64,000 nucleotides of DNA from positions 62,001 through 126,000 of the forward strand of contig NZ_BEWA01000002.1 in assembly GCF_003112535.1 (NCBI RefSeq). Direction: 5' to 3'. Position numbers and translations under genes: made by a program. A model generated the notes under the pieces. It searched no databases and was not told the origin of the DNA. It saw only the letters and a list, made by a program, of their open reading frames with translations. Position 1 is the stretch's first letter. Each line of letters begins with the position of its first letter. This stretch comes from Streptomyces rishiriensis. GTDB lineage: Bacteria > Actinomycetota > Actinomycetes > Streptomycetales > Streptomycetaceae. Below, in pieces: positions 37,472 to 48,372 of this stretch.

Positions 37472-38803
37472 TCAGGTGAGCGTGAGGGTCAGGACGCCGG
37501 AGTAGCTGCCCGCGGGCGTGAACGCCGGTACGTCGAGGGACAGTTGCGCGTCGGCGGTGAACTCGCCGCCGGTGGCCGTGCCGTCGGGCGTCGACGCCAG
37601 GGTCGCCCCGGAGGCTCCCACGGTGCCCGCCGAGCCGGCCTGACAGGTGCTCGGGGAACCCGCCTTGGTCGTGCACGCGGGCGTCCAGCTCAGCTTGCCG
37701 GCGTCGATCTTGGCTCCGGGGCCGCTGAAGTCGGTGACCTTGCCGGTCAGGGACCAGCCCGCGGGCCCGCCGCGGAAGTCCTTGACGGTGACGGTCTGCA
37801 GGGCGCCGGTCGAGGCGCCGCCCTGGCCGAACTGGACCGCGGACAGCTGGACGGCGTCCCCGGCCTGGGACATCGACAGCGTGCCCGCCCGGACCGTGGT
37901 GGTCACCTTCTGACTGCCCGCCGGCACGGGATGGTCGTCGATCACGACGTACGCGACCGGCCCGGCCCCGAGGTCCGGACTCCAGGCGCCGCCCTCGTAC
38001 GCCACCACACCGGTCGTGGTGAGGTCGCTGACGACGAGCGAGCCGGAGATCCTGCCCTGGGCGTCCGCGGTCACGGTCGCCGTGTCCGCGGTCTGGGCGG
38101 ACGCGGAGCGCCCGGCGAGCGTCACCGACGCGCCCGCGGTGAAGCCGCTGCCGGTGACGGCGACGGCCGCGCCCTGACTGCCGGAGGCCGAACCCAGGGA
38201 GATGGCACGGGTGTTGGCGGGCGGGTTGTCGGCCGCCGTGACCGTCTCCGACACCGGGGCCGGCGGGTTGGTCACCGTGCAGGGCGTGTCGAGTTCCAGG
38301 ATGTAGCTGGTGTGGATGTTGTAGTCGCCGGGCGAGAGGGTGATCGCGCCGGGCGAGGTGACCGTGAAGGTGCCCGTCATGGAGAACGACGGGAAGACGC
38401 CCTTGCCGGGCACCGGGTCGTTCTTCTTCGGGCCCGTGACGGTGACGCTGCCGGTTTGTGCGCCGCCGAGGGTGACCTTGCCCGTCGGCGTCATGATGTC
38501 GGCCGGCAGGGCCAGGTCGGTGGGGTTGTTGGCGGCGGGCGTGACCACCGTGTACGTGACGGTGACGGTGTCGCCGACCTTGGGGCTGGTGTTGTCCGCG
38601 GTGACCTTCGCGGTGGTGGTGCCGTCGATCGGCGGGAGGCCCGCGATCGCCGGCGGGATGCAGTGCGTGGGGAAGCTGACGTCGGTCGCGGCGCCGGCGG
38701 GGCACGCCAGCGCGCCGCCCGCGGTGACCGCGAGCACGGTGACCCCGAGCAGCGATGCCCAGCGTCGTCTTCGGGAACTTCGGGACCTTCGGGGTGAAGC
38801 CAT
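37472..38803 (-). CDS. Secreted WxL-like/Ig-like surface protein
   Basis: A 443-residue exported protein. The signal peptide (RRRRWASLLGVTVLAVTAGG) ends near ALACPAGA; GGAGGAGGGGG lies before ATG 38803. The mature part is Thr/Ser/Gly/Ala-rich beta sheet: a first domain with two Cys (FPTHC, DTPC) over residues about 40-195, a second IPT-like piece (AVAVTGSGFTAGASVTL) and a C-terminal domain with GPAGWSLTGKVTDFSG and the ending YSGVLTLTLT, both like the W-x-L motifs of WxL domains. It would attach to cell wall non-covalently. Function is unknown. Confidence 0.72.
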   Translation of the reverse strand: MASPRRSRSSRRRRWASLLGVTVLAVTAGGALACPAGAATDVSFPTHCIPPAIAGLPPIDGTTTAKVTADNTSPKVGDTVTVTYTVVTPAANNPTDLALPADIMTPTGKVTLGGAQTGSVTVTGPKKNDPVPGKGVFPSFSMTGTFTVTSPGAITLSPGDYNIHTSYILELDTPCTVTNPPAPVSETVTAADNPPANTRAISLGSASGSQGAAVAVTGSGFTAGASVTLAGRSASAQTADTATVTADAQGRISGSLVVSDLTTTGVVAYEGGAWSPDLGAGPVAYVVIDDHPVPAGSQKVTTTVRAGTLSMSQAGDAVQLSAVQFGQGGASTGALQTVTVKDFRGGPAGWSLTGKVTDFSGPGAKIDAGKLSWTPACTTKAGSPSTCQAGSAGTVGASGATLASTPDGTATGGEFTADAQLSLDVPAFTPAGSYSGVLTLTLT

Positions 38804-38912
38804 GGTTGCCCCCTCCTCCGGGGAGTGCGGGCGCAGCGGCTCTTCTGCGCCGACAGGGGGCATTGAGATGCCGATCGCACGAGAAGTCAATGGAGACGGC
38901 GAGGTCAACTGA

Positions 38913-38955
38913 TGGACCGTCAGCTTCCTGCTGCAGCAGGAGAACTGACGGTCCA
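38913..38955. terminator. Large hairpin between the two surface-protein genes
   Basis: TGGACCGTCAG (38913-38923) pairs with CTGACGGTCCA (38945-38955); inside lies a second palindrome CCTGCTGCAGCAGG (38927-38940). Likely terminates or attenuates transcription after the small secreted protein gene. Confidence 0.75.
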
Positions 38956-38981
38956 CTGGCACTGTTCCCAGCAGCTGTCGG

Positions 38982-39455
38982 TCAGAACACGAACGGTCCG
39001 GGCGACTGGGGCCCGGAGGCCGTACAGGTGACGGTGATCCCGAAGACGACCATCTTCAGGGAGCCCTTGTAGAAGTCGAGCCTGTCACCGGCGGCCACGG
39101 TCCCGTTGAGCGGCCCGACCACGATCGGGGCGCCGGTGGCCATGGCGGGGTTCACCGTGCCGCTGAAGACCCGTGCGGCGCCGGTCGAGTTCGCCATGGT
39201 GAGCGTCGAGCTGATGCTGTTCGCGCCGATCGGGATCGGCGCGGTGATCGCGGTGGACGAGAGAGTGAGGGTGGCCGCGGTGCCGCTCTGGGTGGCCGTG
39301 AGGGTGGCGGCGCCGCCGCCGAACAGACCGCAGTTCGCGGTCGTGGTGGCCGTCGTCGGCGTGACGGCGGCGGCAGAGGGCGCGAACGCCAGCCCGGTGA
39401 CCGCGAGGGTCCCGGCCAGCAGTGCCGCACCTGATCCGATTCGTTTGCCTCTCAT
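38982..39455 (-). CDS. Small secreted beta-rich protein
   Basis: A 157-residue exported protein with signal peptide MRGKRIGSGAALLAGTLAVT, cut near SAAAVTPT. The mature chain is Thr/Ala-rich with two Cys (TTANCGLFGGG and ITVTCTASG), probably one disulphide, and ends in an aromatic FVF. It has no known domain that I recognise. First gene of the surface cluster; the gene after it is separated by a strong hairpin, so this protein may be made in excess. The 227 bp upstream (39456-39682) hold no gene and presumably its promoter. Confidence 0.7.
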   Translation of the reverse strand: MRGKRIGSGAALLAGTLAVTGLAFAPSAAAVTPTTATTTANCGLFGGGAATLTATQSGTAATLTLSSTAITAPIPIGANSISSTLTMANSTGAARVFSGTVNPAMATGAPIVVGPLNGTVAAGDRLDFYKGSLKMVVFGITVTCTASGPQSPGPFVF

Positions 39456-39682
39456 GATGTTTCCGGCTCCTTCCCGGATGTGGGGAGACGGACGGCCGAA
39501 AACGGGACGGGTGGGTGCGGACACCGGTGCCGGTGGGGGGTGGATCTGACGGTCCGTCGGAACTTACGGTCTCATTGATGCGGGACGGACCGGGGCGCGG
39601 CAAGGCCGAATTCCGGCCTAGTTACGGCACTCGGCCGGAGAAGGGCGGCAGCCCGCGAAAGAGGGGCAGCACGCGGAGAGCG

Positions 39683-40036
39683 TCAGCCCGCGGAGAGCGT
39701 CAGCCGGACCGTCCCGTCGGGCGAAGCCAGCAGCACCGGCGTCCCCGGCCCGCCGAGGTCCCGCACGGCGGCGAGATCGTCCTCGGCGGCGCCCTCCGAC
39801 GACGTCACCACCGCCGCCGCCTCCAGCGACCGCGCGCCGGACGCCACCGCCATCGCCACCGCCGTCCGCAACGCGCTCAGCCGCAGCGACGGCAGCTCCA
39901 CCGTCGCGGCGACGTACGTACGTCCCGTGTCGTCCCGTACGGCGGCGCCCTCCGGCACACCGTTGCGGGCCCGCGCGGAACGGGCCAGGGTGACGATCTT
40001 GCGGTCCTCGGGGTCGAGCGCGTTGCTGTCGGTCAT
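39683..40036 (-). CDS. Cytidine-deaminase-like protein lacking the zinc site
   Basis: A 117-residue protein that fits the cytidine deaminase fold by length and position after ybeY/CNNM genes (DRKIVTLARSARARNGVPEG, GRTYVAATVE). But the catalytic H-A-E is replaced in VELPSLRLSALRTAVAMAVA and no P-C-x-x-C follows; the protein has no Cys at all. It therefore cannot bind zinc in the usual way and is unlikely to deaminate cytidine. Related streptomycete proteins share this state as far as I recall. Role unknown. Confidence 0.75.
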   Translation of the reverse strand: MTDSNALDPEDRKIVTLARSARARNGVPEGAAVRDDTGRTYVAATVELPSLRLSALRTAVAMAVASGARSLEAAAVVTSSEGAAEDDLAAVRDLGGPGTPVLLASPDGTVRLTLSAG

Positions 40037-40109
40037 GCCCCGAGCATACGAAGGACCGGCCCGCCCGCCCGGACGAGGGGTAGGTCCTCCCGGACCGGGC
40101 GGCGTCGCG

Positions 40110-40469
40110 TCAGGGCCGGTCCAGGCGCAGTCGCTCGGCGCGCGGCAGGCCCGCCACCACCAGGTCGTAGGAGTCCTCGATCAGCTCCCTGACCAGCCGG
40201 TCCGGGAGGTCGCCGTCCACCGTGACCGTATTCCAGTGACGTTTGTTCATGTGATACCCGGGGTCGATCAGACCCGGATGCTCAGCGCGCAGCCGGACCG
40301 CGTCCTCGGGGTCGCACTTGAGGTTGACCTTCAGGGGCCGCTCGCCGGCCCAGGTCAGCGCGAACATCTTGCCCAGGACCTTGAACACCGGGATCTCCGG
40401 CCGGAAGGGGAACTCCTCGGTCACCGCGTTGAAGGACAGACAGAAGGCGCGCAGTTGCTGAGGCGTCAC
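40110..40469 (-). CDS. MmcQ/YjbR family protein
   Basis: A 119-residue protein of the MmcQ/YjbR family (CyaY-like fold). FPFRPEIPVFKVLGKMFAL, LKVNLKCDPEDAVRLR and NKRHWNTVTVDGDLP are typical. DNA binding has been proposed for the family, with no established role. GTG 40469 overlaps the stop of the CNNM gene (GTGA), so it is translated with it. Confidence 0.88.
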   Translation of the reverse strand: MTPQQLRAFCLSFNAVTEEFPFRPEIPVFKVLGKMFALTWAGERPLKVNLKCDPEDAVRLRAEHPGLIDPGYHMNKRHWNTVTVDGDLPDRLVRELIEDSYDLVVAGLPRAERLRLDRP

Positions 40470-41773
40470 TCGGGACTCGTCTCCTCCCCCGCCGGATCCG
40501 CCGGGTCCACCGGCTCGACCAGCACCGTCACGATCTTGTTGCGGCGGCCGGCCGCGGCCTCCGCCGTCAGCCGCAGCTTGCGTCCGTCGGGCAGCCCGAC
40601 CTCGGAGGAGGCCCCGGCGATGGGCACCCGGCCCAGGGCCTTGGCGAGCAGACCGCCGACGGTCTCCACGTCCTCGTCGTCGTACTCCTCCAGGCCGTAC
40701 AGCTCGCCCAGGTCGGTGATGTCGAGACGGGCGGTGACCCGGTAGCGGTCGTCGCCGAGCTCCTCCACGGGCGGCAGCTCGCGGTCGTACTCGTCGGTGA
40801 TCTCACCGACGATCTCCTCGAGGATGTCCTCGATGGTGACGATGCCGGCCGTGCCGCCGTACTCGTCGATGACGACGGCGACGTGGTTGCGGTCCTGCTG
40901 CATCTCCCGCAGCAGGTCGCCGGCGTTCTTCGTGTCGGGCACGAACGCGGCGGGCCGCATGGCCGTCGACACCAGCTCGCCCTCGGCGTCGCGGCTGATG
41001 TGCGTCTTGCGGACCAGGTCCTTCAGATACACGATGCCGACGATGTCGTCCTCGTTCTCGCCGGTCACGGGTATGCGGGAGAACCCGGAGCGCAGGGCGA
41101 GGGTCAGGGCCTGGCGGATCGTCTTGTAGCGCTCGATGACGACGAGGTCGGTCCGCGGGACCATCACCTCCCGTACGAGAGTGTCGCCCAGCTCGAAGAC
41201 CGAGTGCACCATGCGGCGCTCGTCGTCCTCGATCAGCGACTCCTTCTCGGCGAGGTCGACCAGCGCGCGCAGCTCCGCCTCGGAGGCGAAGGGGCCGCGG
41301 CGGAAGCCCTTGCCGGGGGTGAGCGCATTGCCGATGAGGATCAGCAGCGACGGGATCGGGCCCATGATCCGGGCCAGCGGGAGCAGCACGTACGCGGCCG
41401 CCGTCGCGGTGTTCAGCGGGTGCTGGCGGCCGATGGTCCGCGGAGACACGCCGACGGCGACGTACGAGACGAGGACCATCACGCCGATCGCCGCGAACAG
41501 CGCCGGGGCCGTGCCGTCGATCTGCTGGAGGCAGGCGTAGGTGACCAGCGCCGCGGCCGCCATCTCGCAGGCCACCCGGACCAGCAGCGCCACGTTGAGG
41601 TAGCGGGTCGGGTCGGCGGCGATCTGCGCGAGCTTGGCGCTTCCCCGCCGCCCGGAACGCACGGCTTCCTCGGCGCGGAAGCTGGAGACGCGCGCGAGGC
41701 CCGCCTCCGCGCAGGCGGCGAGCCAGGCGACGACGACCAGGGCGATCGCGCCGGCGACGAGGGTGGGACTCAT
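40466..41773 (-). CDS. CNNM/CorC family protein with CBS domains
   Basis: A 435-residue membrane protein: three or four N-terminal helices ([48 protein letters not shown]), a CBS pair ([19 protein letters not shown] and [19 protein letters not shown]) and a C-terminal CorC_HlyC domain ([20 protein letters not shown]). The family is linked to magnesium/cobalt export or sensing; older annotations call it haemolysin. ATG 41773 overlaps the ybeY stop (ATGA). Confidence 0.93.
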   Translation of the reverse strand: MSPTLVAGAIALVVVAWLAACAEAGLARVSSFRAEEAVRSGRRGSAKLAQIAADPTRYLNVALLVRVACEMAAAALVTYACLQQIDGTAPALFAAIGVMVLVSYVAVGVSPRTIGRQHPLNTATAAAYVLLPLARIMGPIPSLLILIGNALTPGKGFRRGPFASEAELRALVDLAEKESLIEDDERRMVHSVFELGDTLVREVMVPRTDLVVIERYKTIRQALTLALRSGFSRIPVTGENEDDIVGIVYLKDLVRKTHISRDAEGELVSTAMRPAAFVPDTKNAGDLLREMQQDRNHVAVVIDEYGGTAGIVTIEDILEEIVGEITDEYDRELPPVEELGDDRYRVTARLDITDLGELYGLEEYDDEDVETVGGLLAKALGRVPIAGASSEVGLPDGRKLRLTAEAAAGRRNKIVTVLVEPVDPADPAGEETSPE

Positions 41774-42267
41774 GACACGGTGGGGGCCGGGGAAGGACCG
41801 GTCAGGCCCCTCTCCGCACGCCAGCCGTCCACGATGGCGGCCTGCAGACCGAACATCTCGGCCTTCTCGTCGGGCTCCTCGTGGTCGTACCCGAGCAGGT
41901 GCAGCACCCCGTGGACGGTGAGCAGTGCGAGCTCCTCGTCCATGGAGTGCTGCGTGGGCGCTTCCTTGCCCTGCCGCTCGGCGACCTCGGGACACAGGAC
42001 GATGTCGCCGAGGAGGCCCTGCGGCGGCTCGTCGTCGTCCTTCGACGGAGGGCGCAGCTCGTCCATCGGGAAGGACATGACATCCGTCGGGCCGGGCAGG
42101 TCCATCCACTGGATGTGCAGCTGCTCCATGGCGTCGGCGTCCACGACGATCACCGAGAGCTCGGAGAGCGGGTGGATGCGCATCCGCGCGAGGGCGTAGC
42201 GGGCGATGTCGAGGATCGCCTGCTCGTCGACCTCGGTTCCGGACTCGTTGTTGACGTCGATCGACAT
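41770..42267 (-). CDS. ybeY: Endoribonuclease YbeY
   Basis: A 165-residue zinc endoribonuclease for 16S rRNA 3'-end maturation and ribosome quality control. The zinc motif [11 protein letters not shown] is complete and [15 protein letters not shown] is the other family block. It lies 13 bp after phoH and overlaps the CNNM gene, the usual phoH-ybeY-CNNM order. Confidence 0.96.
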   Translation of the reverse strand: MSIDVNNESGTEVDEQAILDIARYALARMRIHPLSELSVIVVDADAMEQLHIQWMDLPGPTDVMSFPMDELRPPSKDDDEPPQGLLGDIVLCPEVAERQGKEAPTQHSMDEELALLTVHGVLHLLGYDHEEPDEKAEMFGLQAAIVDGWRAERGLTGPSPAPTVS

Positions 42268-42280
42268 GGTGCTGGCTTGT

Positions 42281-44419
<2,139 letters not shown>

Positions 44420-44555
44420 AGACCGGCCCGAGGGCCTTTACGTCCTCCCGGATGCGTCTCGCCTGCCACGAGGGCGGCCTGGCGAGTCCAAGGGTACGCC
44501 AGGGCACCGACAACGCCGTAGTGGTTTTGTCATGCCCCGGCGACCATTCCAGCGG

Positions 44556-45713
44556 CTATGCCGAACGGCCGAAACCGATCGTCGGGACGGCCCTGCGCAG
44601 GGGCCACGGGGCCGCGTCCTCCGCCTCCGGGAGCAGCGTGGGCAGCAGGCGCTCCAGGAACGCGTACCGCTGCAGCGCCTCGGGGTCCTGGCCCTGCACC
44701 GACTGGACCTTGCGCCACCAGGCGGCGATCTCGGACCAGCCCGGGGCGGAGAGCGAGCCGCCGAACTCCTGGACGGAGAGGGCCGCGGTGAGGCCGGCGA
44801 AGGCGAGCCGGTCGGCGAGCGGCCAGTCCGCCAGGGTGCCGGTGACGAAGCCGGCCACGAAGACGTCCCCGGCGCCGGTGGGGTCGAGCGCCTCGACGGC
44901 GATGGCCGGGACCTCGGCGGACTCGCCGGTACGCCGGTCGACGGCGTAGGCGCCCTCCGCGCCCAGCGTGACGACCGCGAGCGGCACGTGCGCGGTGAGG
45001 GCGTGGGCGGCGGCGCGGGGGCAGGCGGCGCCGGTGTAGCGCATGGCCTCCTCCGCGTTCGGCAGGAAGGCCTCGCAGTGCTCCAGGTCGGTGAGTCCGG
45101 CCAGGTCCCAGGCGCCGGTGTCGTCCCAGCCGACGTCGGCGAAGACGCGGGTGCCCCGGCTCGCGGCCTGGGCGATCCAGGGGGCGCTCCGGCCGGGGGT
45201 GAGGGAGGCGACGGCGGCGCGGGCGTGCGGGGGGAACTCGGGTGCGGGCTCCTCGGAGGGCGGTTCGTGGCCGTGCGAGACCATGGTGCGCTCCCCCTCG
45301 TACGCCATGGAGACGGTGACGGAGGAGTGCCAGCCGGGGACCGTGCGCGAGGTGCTGAGGTCGATGCCCTCGCCGTGTTCGAGGGCATCCCAGCAGTACT
45401 CGCCGTAGTGGTCGTCGCCGAAGGCGGCGGCGAGGGAGGTGCGCAGGCCGAGGCGGGCGAGCGCGGTGGCCATGTTGGCGACGCCGCCGGGGCTCGATCC
45501 CATGCCGCGCGCCCAGGACTCGGTGCCGCGCACCGGGGCGGAGTCGAGCCCGGTGAAGACGATGTCGAGGAAGACGTCCCCGGTGAGGTAGACGTCCCAG
45601 GGCGGATCGTCGGGGGCGCGCCGGGCGGCCAGGGGGTCGACCCGGGCGGCCGGGCGGTTCTGGCCGGTGTGGCGGCGGTGTCCCTCTCCGACGGACGCGT
45701 ATGACGCGGTCAC
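44556..45713 (-). CDS. PfkB family carbohydrate kinase
   Basis: A 385-residue sugar kinase of the ribokinase/PfkB family. GDVFLDIVFTGL and SSPGGVANMATALARLG form the substrate side; EALDPTGAGDVFVAGF has the catalytic Asp and anion-hole GAGD. The N-terminal 35 residues from GTG 45713 are less conserved. A further 45 residues at the C-terminus are basic and Leu-rich. It phosphorylates a sugar or nucleoside with ATP; the substrate is unknown. It lies downstream of the glucarate genes on the same strand but behind a 255-bp spacer with tandem repeats, so linkage is uncertain. Confidence 0.88.
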   Translation of the reverse strand: MTASYASVGEGHRRHTGQNRPAARVDPLAARRAPDDPPWDVYLTGDVFLDIVFTGLDSAPVRGTESWARGMGSSPGGVANMATALARLGLRTSLAAAFGDDHYGEYCWDALEHGEGIDLSTSRTVPGWHSSVTVSMAYEGERTMVSHGHEPPSEEPAPEFPPHARAAVASLTPGRSAPWIAQAASRGTRVFADVGWDDTGAWDLAGLTDLEHCEAFLPNAEEAMRYTGAACPRAAAHALTAHVPLAVVTLGAEGAYAVDRRTGESAEVPAIAVEALDPTGAGDVFVAGFVTGTLADWPLADRLAFAGLTAALSVQEFGGSLSAPGWSEIAAWWRKVQSVQGQDPEALQRYAFLERLLPTLLPEAEDAAPWPLRRAVPTIGFGRSA

Positions 45714-45845
45714 GGTGCGCTCCCTGACGTGGTGCCGATCTGGCCAGTGTGCACCACACCGCCGACGACGGGCGGCGCGTCACGCCGGGGGCGCCGCGGC
45801 GTCGGGCCCGGTGTCCACGGCGGTGGGCGGCCCGGCGCCCACCGC

Positions 45846-45949
45846 GTCACGGCGTCACGGCGTCACGGCGTCATGGCGTCACGGCGTCACGGCGTCACCG
45901 CGTCACCGCGTCACCGCGTCACCGCGTCACGGCGTCACCGCGTCACCGC
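45846..45949. repeat. 13-copy 8-bp tandem repeat
   Basis: Thirteen consecutive units of GTCACGGC or GTCACCGC (45846-45949, one with GTCATGGC) in the spacer upstream of the PfkB gene and directly after the glucarate dehydratase stop. Eight-bp units do not keep frame, and the tract is non-coding. It is a likely variable-number locus. Confidence 0.97.
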
Positions 45950-45968
45950 GAGGGAGCGCGCCGGCGGG

Positions 45969-47264
45969 TCACCAGCGGGGGACGGACGGCGTGATCCACC
46001 CGGGTTCGGCGACGCGCATGGCGGCCGCGTCGTCGCGCTCGCGCAGCGCGCCGTCGTCGTCCAGCCAGCGCCGGTGGAGGAAGTCCAGCCTGTCCCGGTC
46101 GAGTTCGACGCCGAGGCCGGGCGTGTCGGAGACGGCCACCTTGCCGTCGTCGAAGGCGAGCCGTTCGGTGAGGACGTCCTCGGACTGCCAGGGATAGTGG
46201 GAGTCGCACGCGTGGTGGAGGTCGGGGACGGTGGCGGCGACGTGGGTCATCGCGGCCAGGGAGATCCCGAGGTGGGTGTTGGAGTGCATGGAGACGCCCA
46301 CGCCGAACGTGCGGCAGACGGCGGCCAGTTCGCGGGTGTTGCGCAGTCCGCCCCAGTAGTGGTGGTCGGAGAGGACGACCTGGACGGCGTCGCGGGCGAA
46401 GGCCTCCTTGATCTCGGCGAACGTGGTCACGCACATGTTGGTGGCGAGCGGCACGCCGGTCCCCGCGGCGACCTCGGCCATGGCCGGGGTGCCGAGGGCG
46501 GGGTCCTCCAGGTATTCGAGGAGGTCGCCGATCTCGCGGGCGACCCGCAGCGAGGTGGGCACGGACCAGGCGCCGTTGGGGTCGAGCCGCAGGGGGTGTC
46601 CGGGGAAGGCCTCGGCGAGGGCCCGGACGGCGGCGATCTCCTCGTCGGGCGGGAAGACGCCGCCCTTGAGCTTGAAGGAGGTGAAGCCGTAGCGCTCCTT
46701 GAAGCGCCGGGCCTGTTCGACCACGGAGGCCGGGTCGAGGGCGGCGCCCCAGTCGTCCTTCTCGGCGGGGACGCCCTCGGGGTGGTCGGCCCACTTGTAG
46801 AAGAGGTAGGCGCTGTACTCGACGGCGTCGCGCACCTTGCCGCCGAGCAGTGCGTGCACGGGCAGGCCGAGCGCCTTGCCGAGGGCGTCGAGGCAGGCGA
46901 CCTCGAAGGCGGAGACGACGGACAGGCGCAGTTTGCCGGCGGTCTGGACGCCGCGCAGTCCGCCCACGTCCACCTGTGAGGAGATCCGGGAGCCGTCGAC
47001 GGACACGTCGTCGGCGATCGTGAACAGCGCGTTCAGATCGCTGACCTGACGACCGGTCAGCCGGTCGGCGAAGGGGCGGGCGAGTTCCAGGTACTTGGTG
47101 TCGCCGTAGGTCTCGCCGACGCCGGTGACCCCGTCCGCGGTCTCGACCTCCACGATCAGCCGGGGGGTGTACGGCTGGTGGACGCCCTGGGTGTTGAGCA
47201 GGGGCGGGTCGGCGACGAGGATCGGGGTCAGGCGGACGTCCGTGATCGTGAGGTCGGGGCTCAC
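45969..47264 (-). CDS. gudD: Glucarate dehydratase
   Basis: A 431-residue enolase-superfamily enzyme: D-glucarate to 5-dehydro-4-deoxy-D-glucarate. N-terminal capping domain TPRLIVEVETADGVTGVGE; catalytic barrel residues are FKLKGGVFPPDEE (Lys pair region), LRLDPNGAWSV, LEYLEDP, ATNMCVTTF, VVLSDHHYWGG and the His of SMHSNTHLGIS, all characteristic of the glucarate dehydratase subgroup. GTG 47264 overlaps the stop of the kdgD gene (GTGA). Together the pair converts glucarate to 2,5-dioxopentanoate. Confidence 0.93.
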   Translation of the reverse strand: MSPDLTITDVRLTPILVADPPLLNTQGVHQPYTPRLIVEVETADGVTGVGETYGDTKYLELARPFADRLTGRQVSDLNALFTIADDVSVDGSRISSQVDVGGLRGVQTAGKLRLSVVSAFEVACLDALGKALGLPVHALLGGKVRDAVEYSAYLFYKWADHPEGVPAEKDDWGAALDPASVVEQARRFKERYGFTSFKLKGGVFPPDEEIAAVRALAEAFPGHPLRLDPNGAWSVPTSLRVAREIGDLLEYLEDPALGTPAMAEVAAGTGVPLATNMCVTTFAEIKEAFARDAVQVVLSDHHYWGGLRNTRELAAVCRTFGVGVSMHSNTHLGISLAAMTHVAATVPDLHHACDSHYPWQSEDVLTERLAFDDGKVAVSDTPGLGVELDRDRLDFLHRRWLDDDGALRERDDAAAMRVAEPGWITPSVPRW

Positions 47265-48268
47265 AGGGCGGCTCCTACGAGGTCGAGGCCGGTGGTCAGG
47301 AGGGTCGTGAGAGCGGCCAGGTCGGCGGGCGAGGGCTCGGTGAGCGGGGCGCGGACCGGTCCGACGGGGCGGCCGCGCAGGCGGGCCGCGGCCTTGACCA
47401 GGGACACGGCGTAGCCCGGCACGCGGTCGCGGAGTTCGACGAGCGGGACGTAGAAGTCGCGCAGCAGCCGCTCCACCGCTTTGCCGTCCCCGCCGTCGCC
47501 GTCGCGCAGGGCGGCGAAGAAGGCGTTCGCGATCTCGGGGGCGAAGGCGTGGACGGCTGAGGAGTAGGCGGGGACGCCGACGGTGGCGTAGGCGCGGGCC
47601 TGGATCTCGGCGGTGGCCGCGCCGTTGAAGAAGAGGAAGTCCTCGGGTGCGGCGAGGGTGAGGCGCTGGAGGCGGTCGAGGTCGCTGTGGCCGTCCTTGA
47701 GGCCGACGACGTTCGGGATGCGGGCGATGCGCCTCAGGGACGCGGCGGTGAAGGCGACCTGACCGCGCTGGTAGGCGATGAGGGGCAGGCGGGTGCGGGC
47801 GGCGATCTGCTCCAGCTGGGCGACGAGGCCGTCCTGCGGGGCGGCGACGAGGTAGTGCGGGAGGACGAGGAGGGCGTCGGCGCCGGCCTGTTCGGCGATG
47901 CGGGCGAAGCGGGCGGCCTGGGCCCAGCCGTAGCCGGCGCCGGCGACGACGGGCAGGCGGCCGGCGGCCTCCTCGACGGCGATCGTCACGATCTGCCGGT
48001 ACTCGTCCTCGTCGAGGGAGAAGAACTCGCCGGTGCCGCAGGCGGGGAAGAGGGCGCCGGGGGCGGTGGCGATCTGGGCCGCGACATGGGCGCGGAAGCC
48101 GTCGGGGTCGAGGGAGCCGTCGTCGTGGAAGCTGGTGAGCGGGAAGGACAGCACTCCTCGGGCCATGCCGTCCCGCAGGCGCCGGACGGTGTCCCCTGCC
48201 GCTGCCCCGGTGGAGCCCTCTGCGGCGTCCCGGGCCGTGTCCTGCGTCGCGTCTCTGTCGAGGCCCAC
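47261..48268 (-). CDS. kdgD: 5-dehydro-4-deoxyglucarate dehydratase
   Basis: A 335-residue class I aldolase-family (DapA-like) enzyme that dehydrates and decarboxylates 5-dehydro-4-deoxyglucarate to 2,5-dioxopentanoate. LSFPLTSFHDDGSLDPDGF, ALFPACGTGEFFSLDEDEY, LIAYQRGQ and the Schiff-base Lys in VVGLKDGHSD are seen. GTG 48268 is proposed; ATG 48301 is in frame but adds residues unlike the family, and the first 40 residues are variable anyway. First gene of the glucarate operon, divergent from the IclR regulator. Confidence 0.9.
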   Translation of the reverse strand: MGLDRDATQDTARDAAEGSTGAAAGDTVRRLRDGMARGVLSFPLTSFHDDGSLDPDGFRAHVAAQIATAPGALFPACGTGEFFSLDEDEYRQIVTIAVEEAAGRLPVVAGAGYGWAQAARFARIAEQAGADALLVLPHYLVAAPQDGLVAQLEQIAARTRLPLIAYQRGQVAFTAASLRRIARIPNVVGLKDGHSDLDRLQRLTLAAPEDFLFFNGAATAEIQARAYATVGVPAYSSAVHAFAPEIANAFFAALRDGDGGDGKAVERLLRDFYVPLVELRDRVPGYAVSLVKAAARLRGRPVGPVRAPLTEPSPADLAALTTLLTTGLDLVGAAL

Positions 48269-48372
48269 CCGTGTCCATCTCCCTATGTAGACGTCATCCA
48301 TGTATGAAGATGGAGGTTAGATACACGAACGCTGCCCGTCAATGGAGCCGCCGCGGCCCTTACGATCGGCAC
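48269..48372. promoter_or_regulatory. Divergent kdgD / IclR promoter region
   Basis: An AT-rich patch at 48283-48326 contains CTATGTAGACGTCATCCATG and TATGAAGATGGAGG, with an imperfect dyad CATC/GATG (48296-48299 and 48310-48313). It is a candidate IclR operator. On the right, TACGAT (48361-48366) ends six bases before the IclR ATG, as expected for a leaderless -10. Confidence 0.4.

Noticed and set aside
45841..45950. Tandem 8-bp repeats considered as a CRISPR array
   Set aside because: No spacers between units and no cas genes; a simple tandem repeat.
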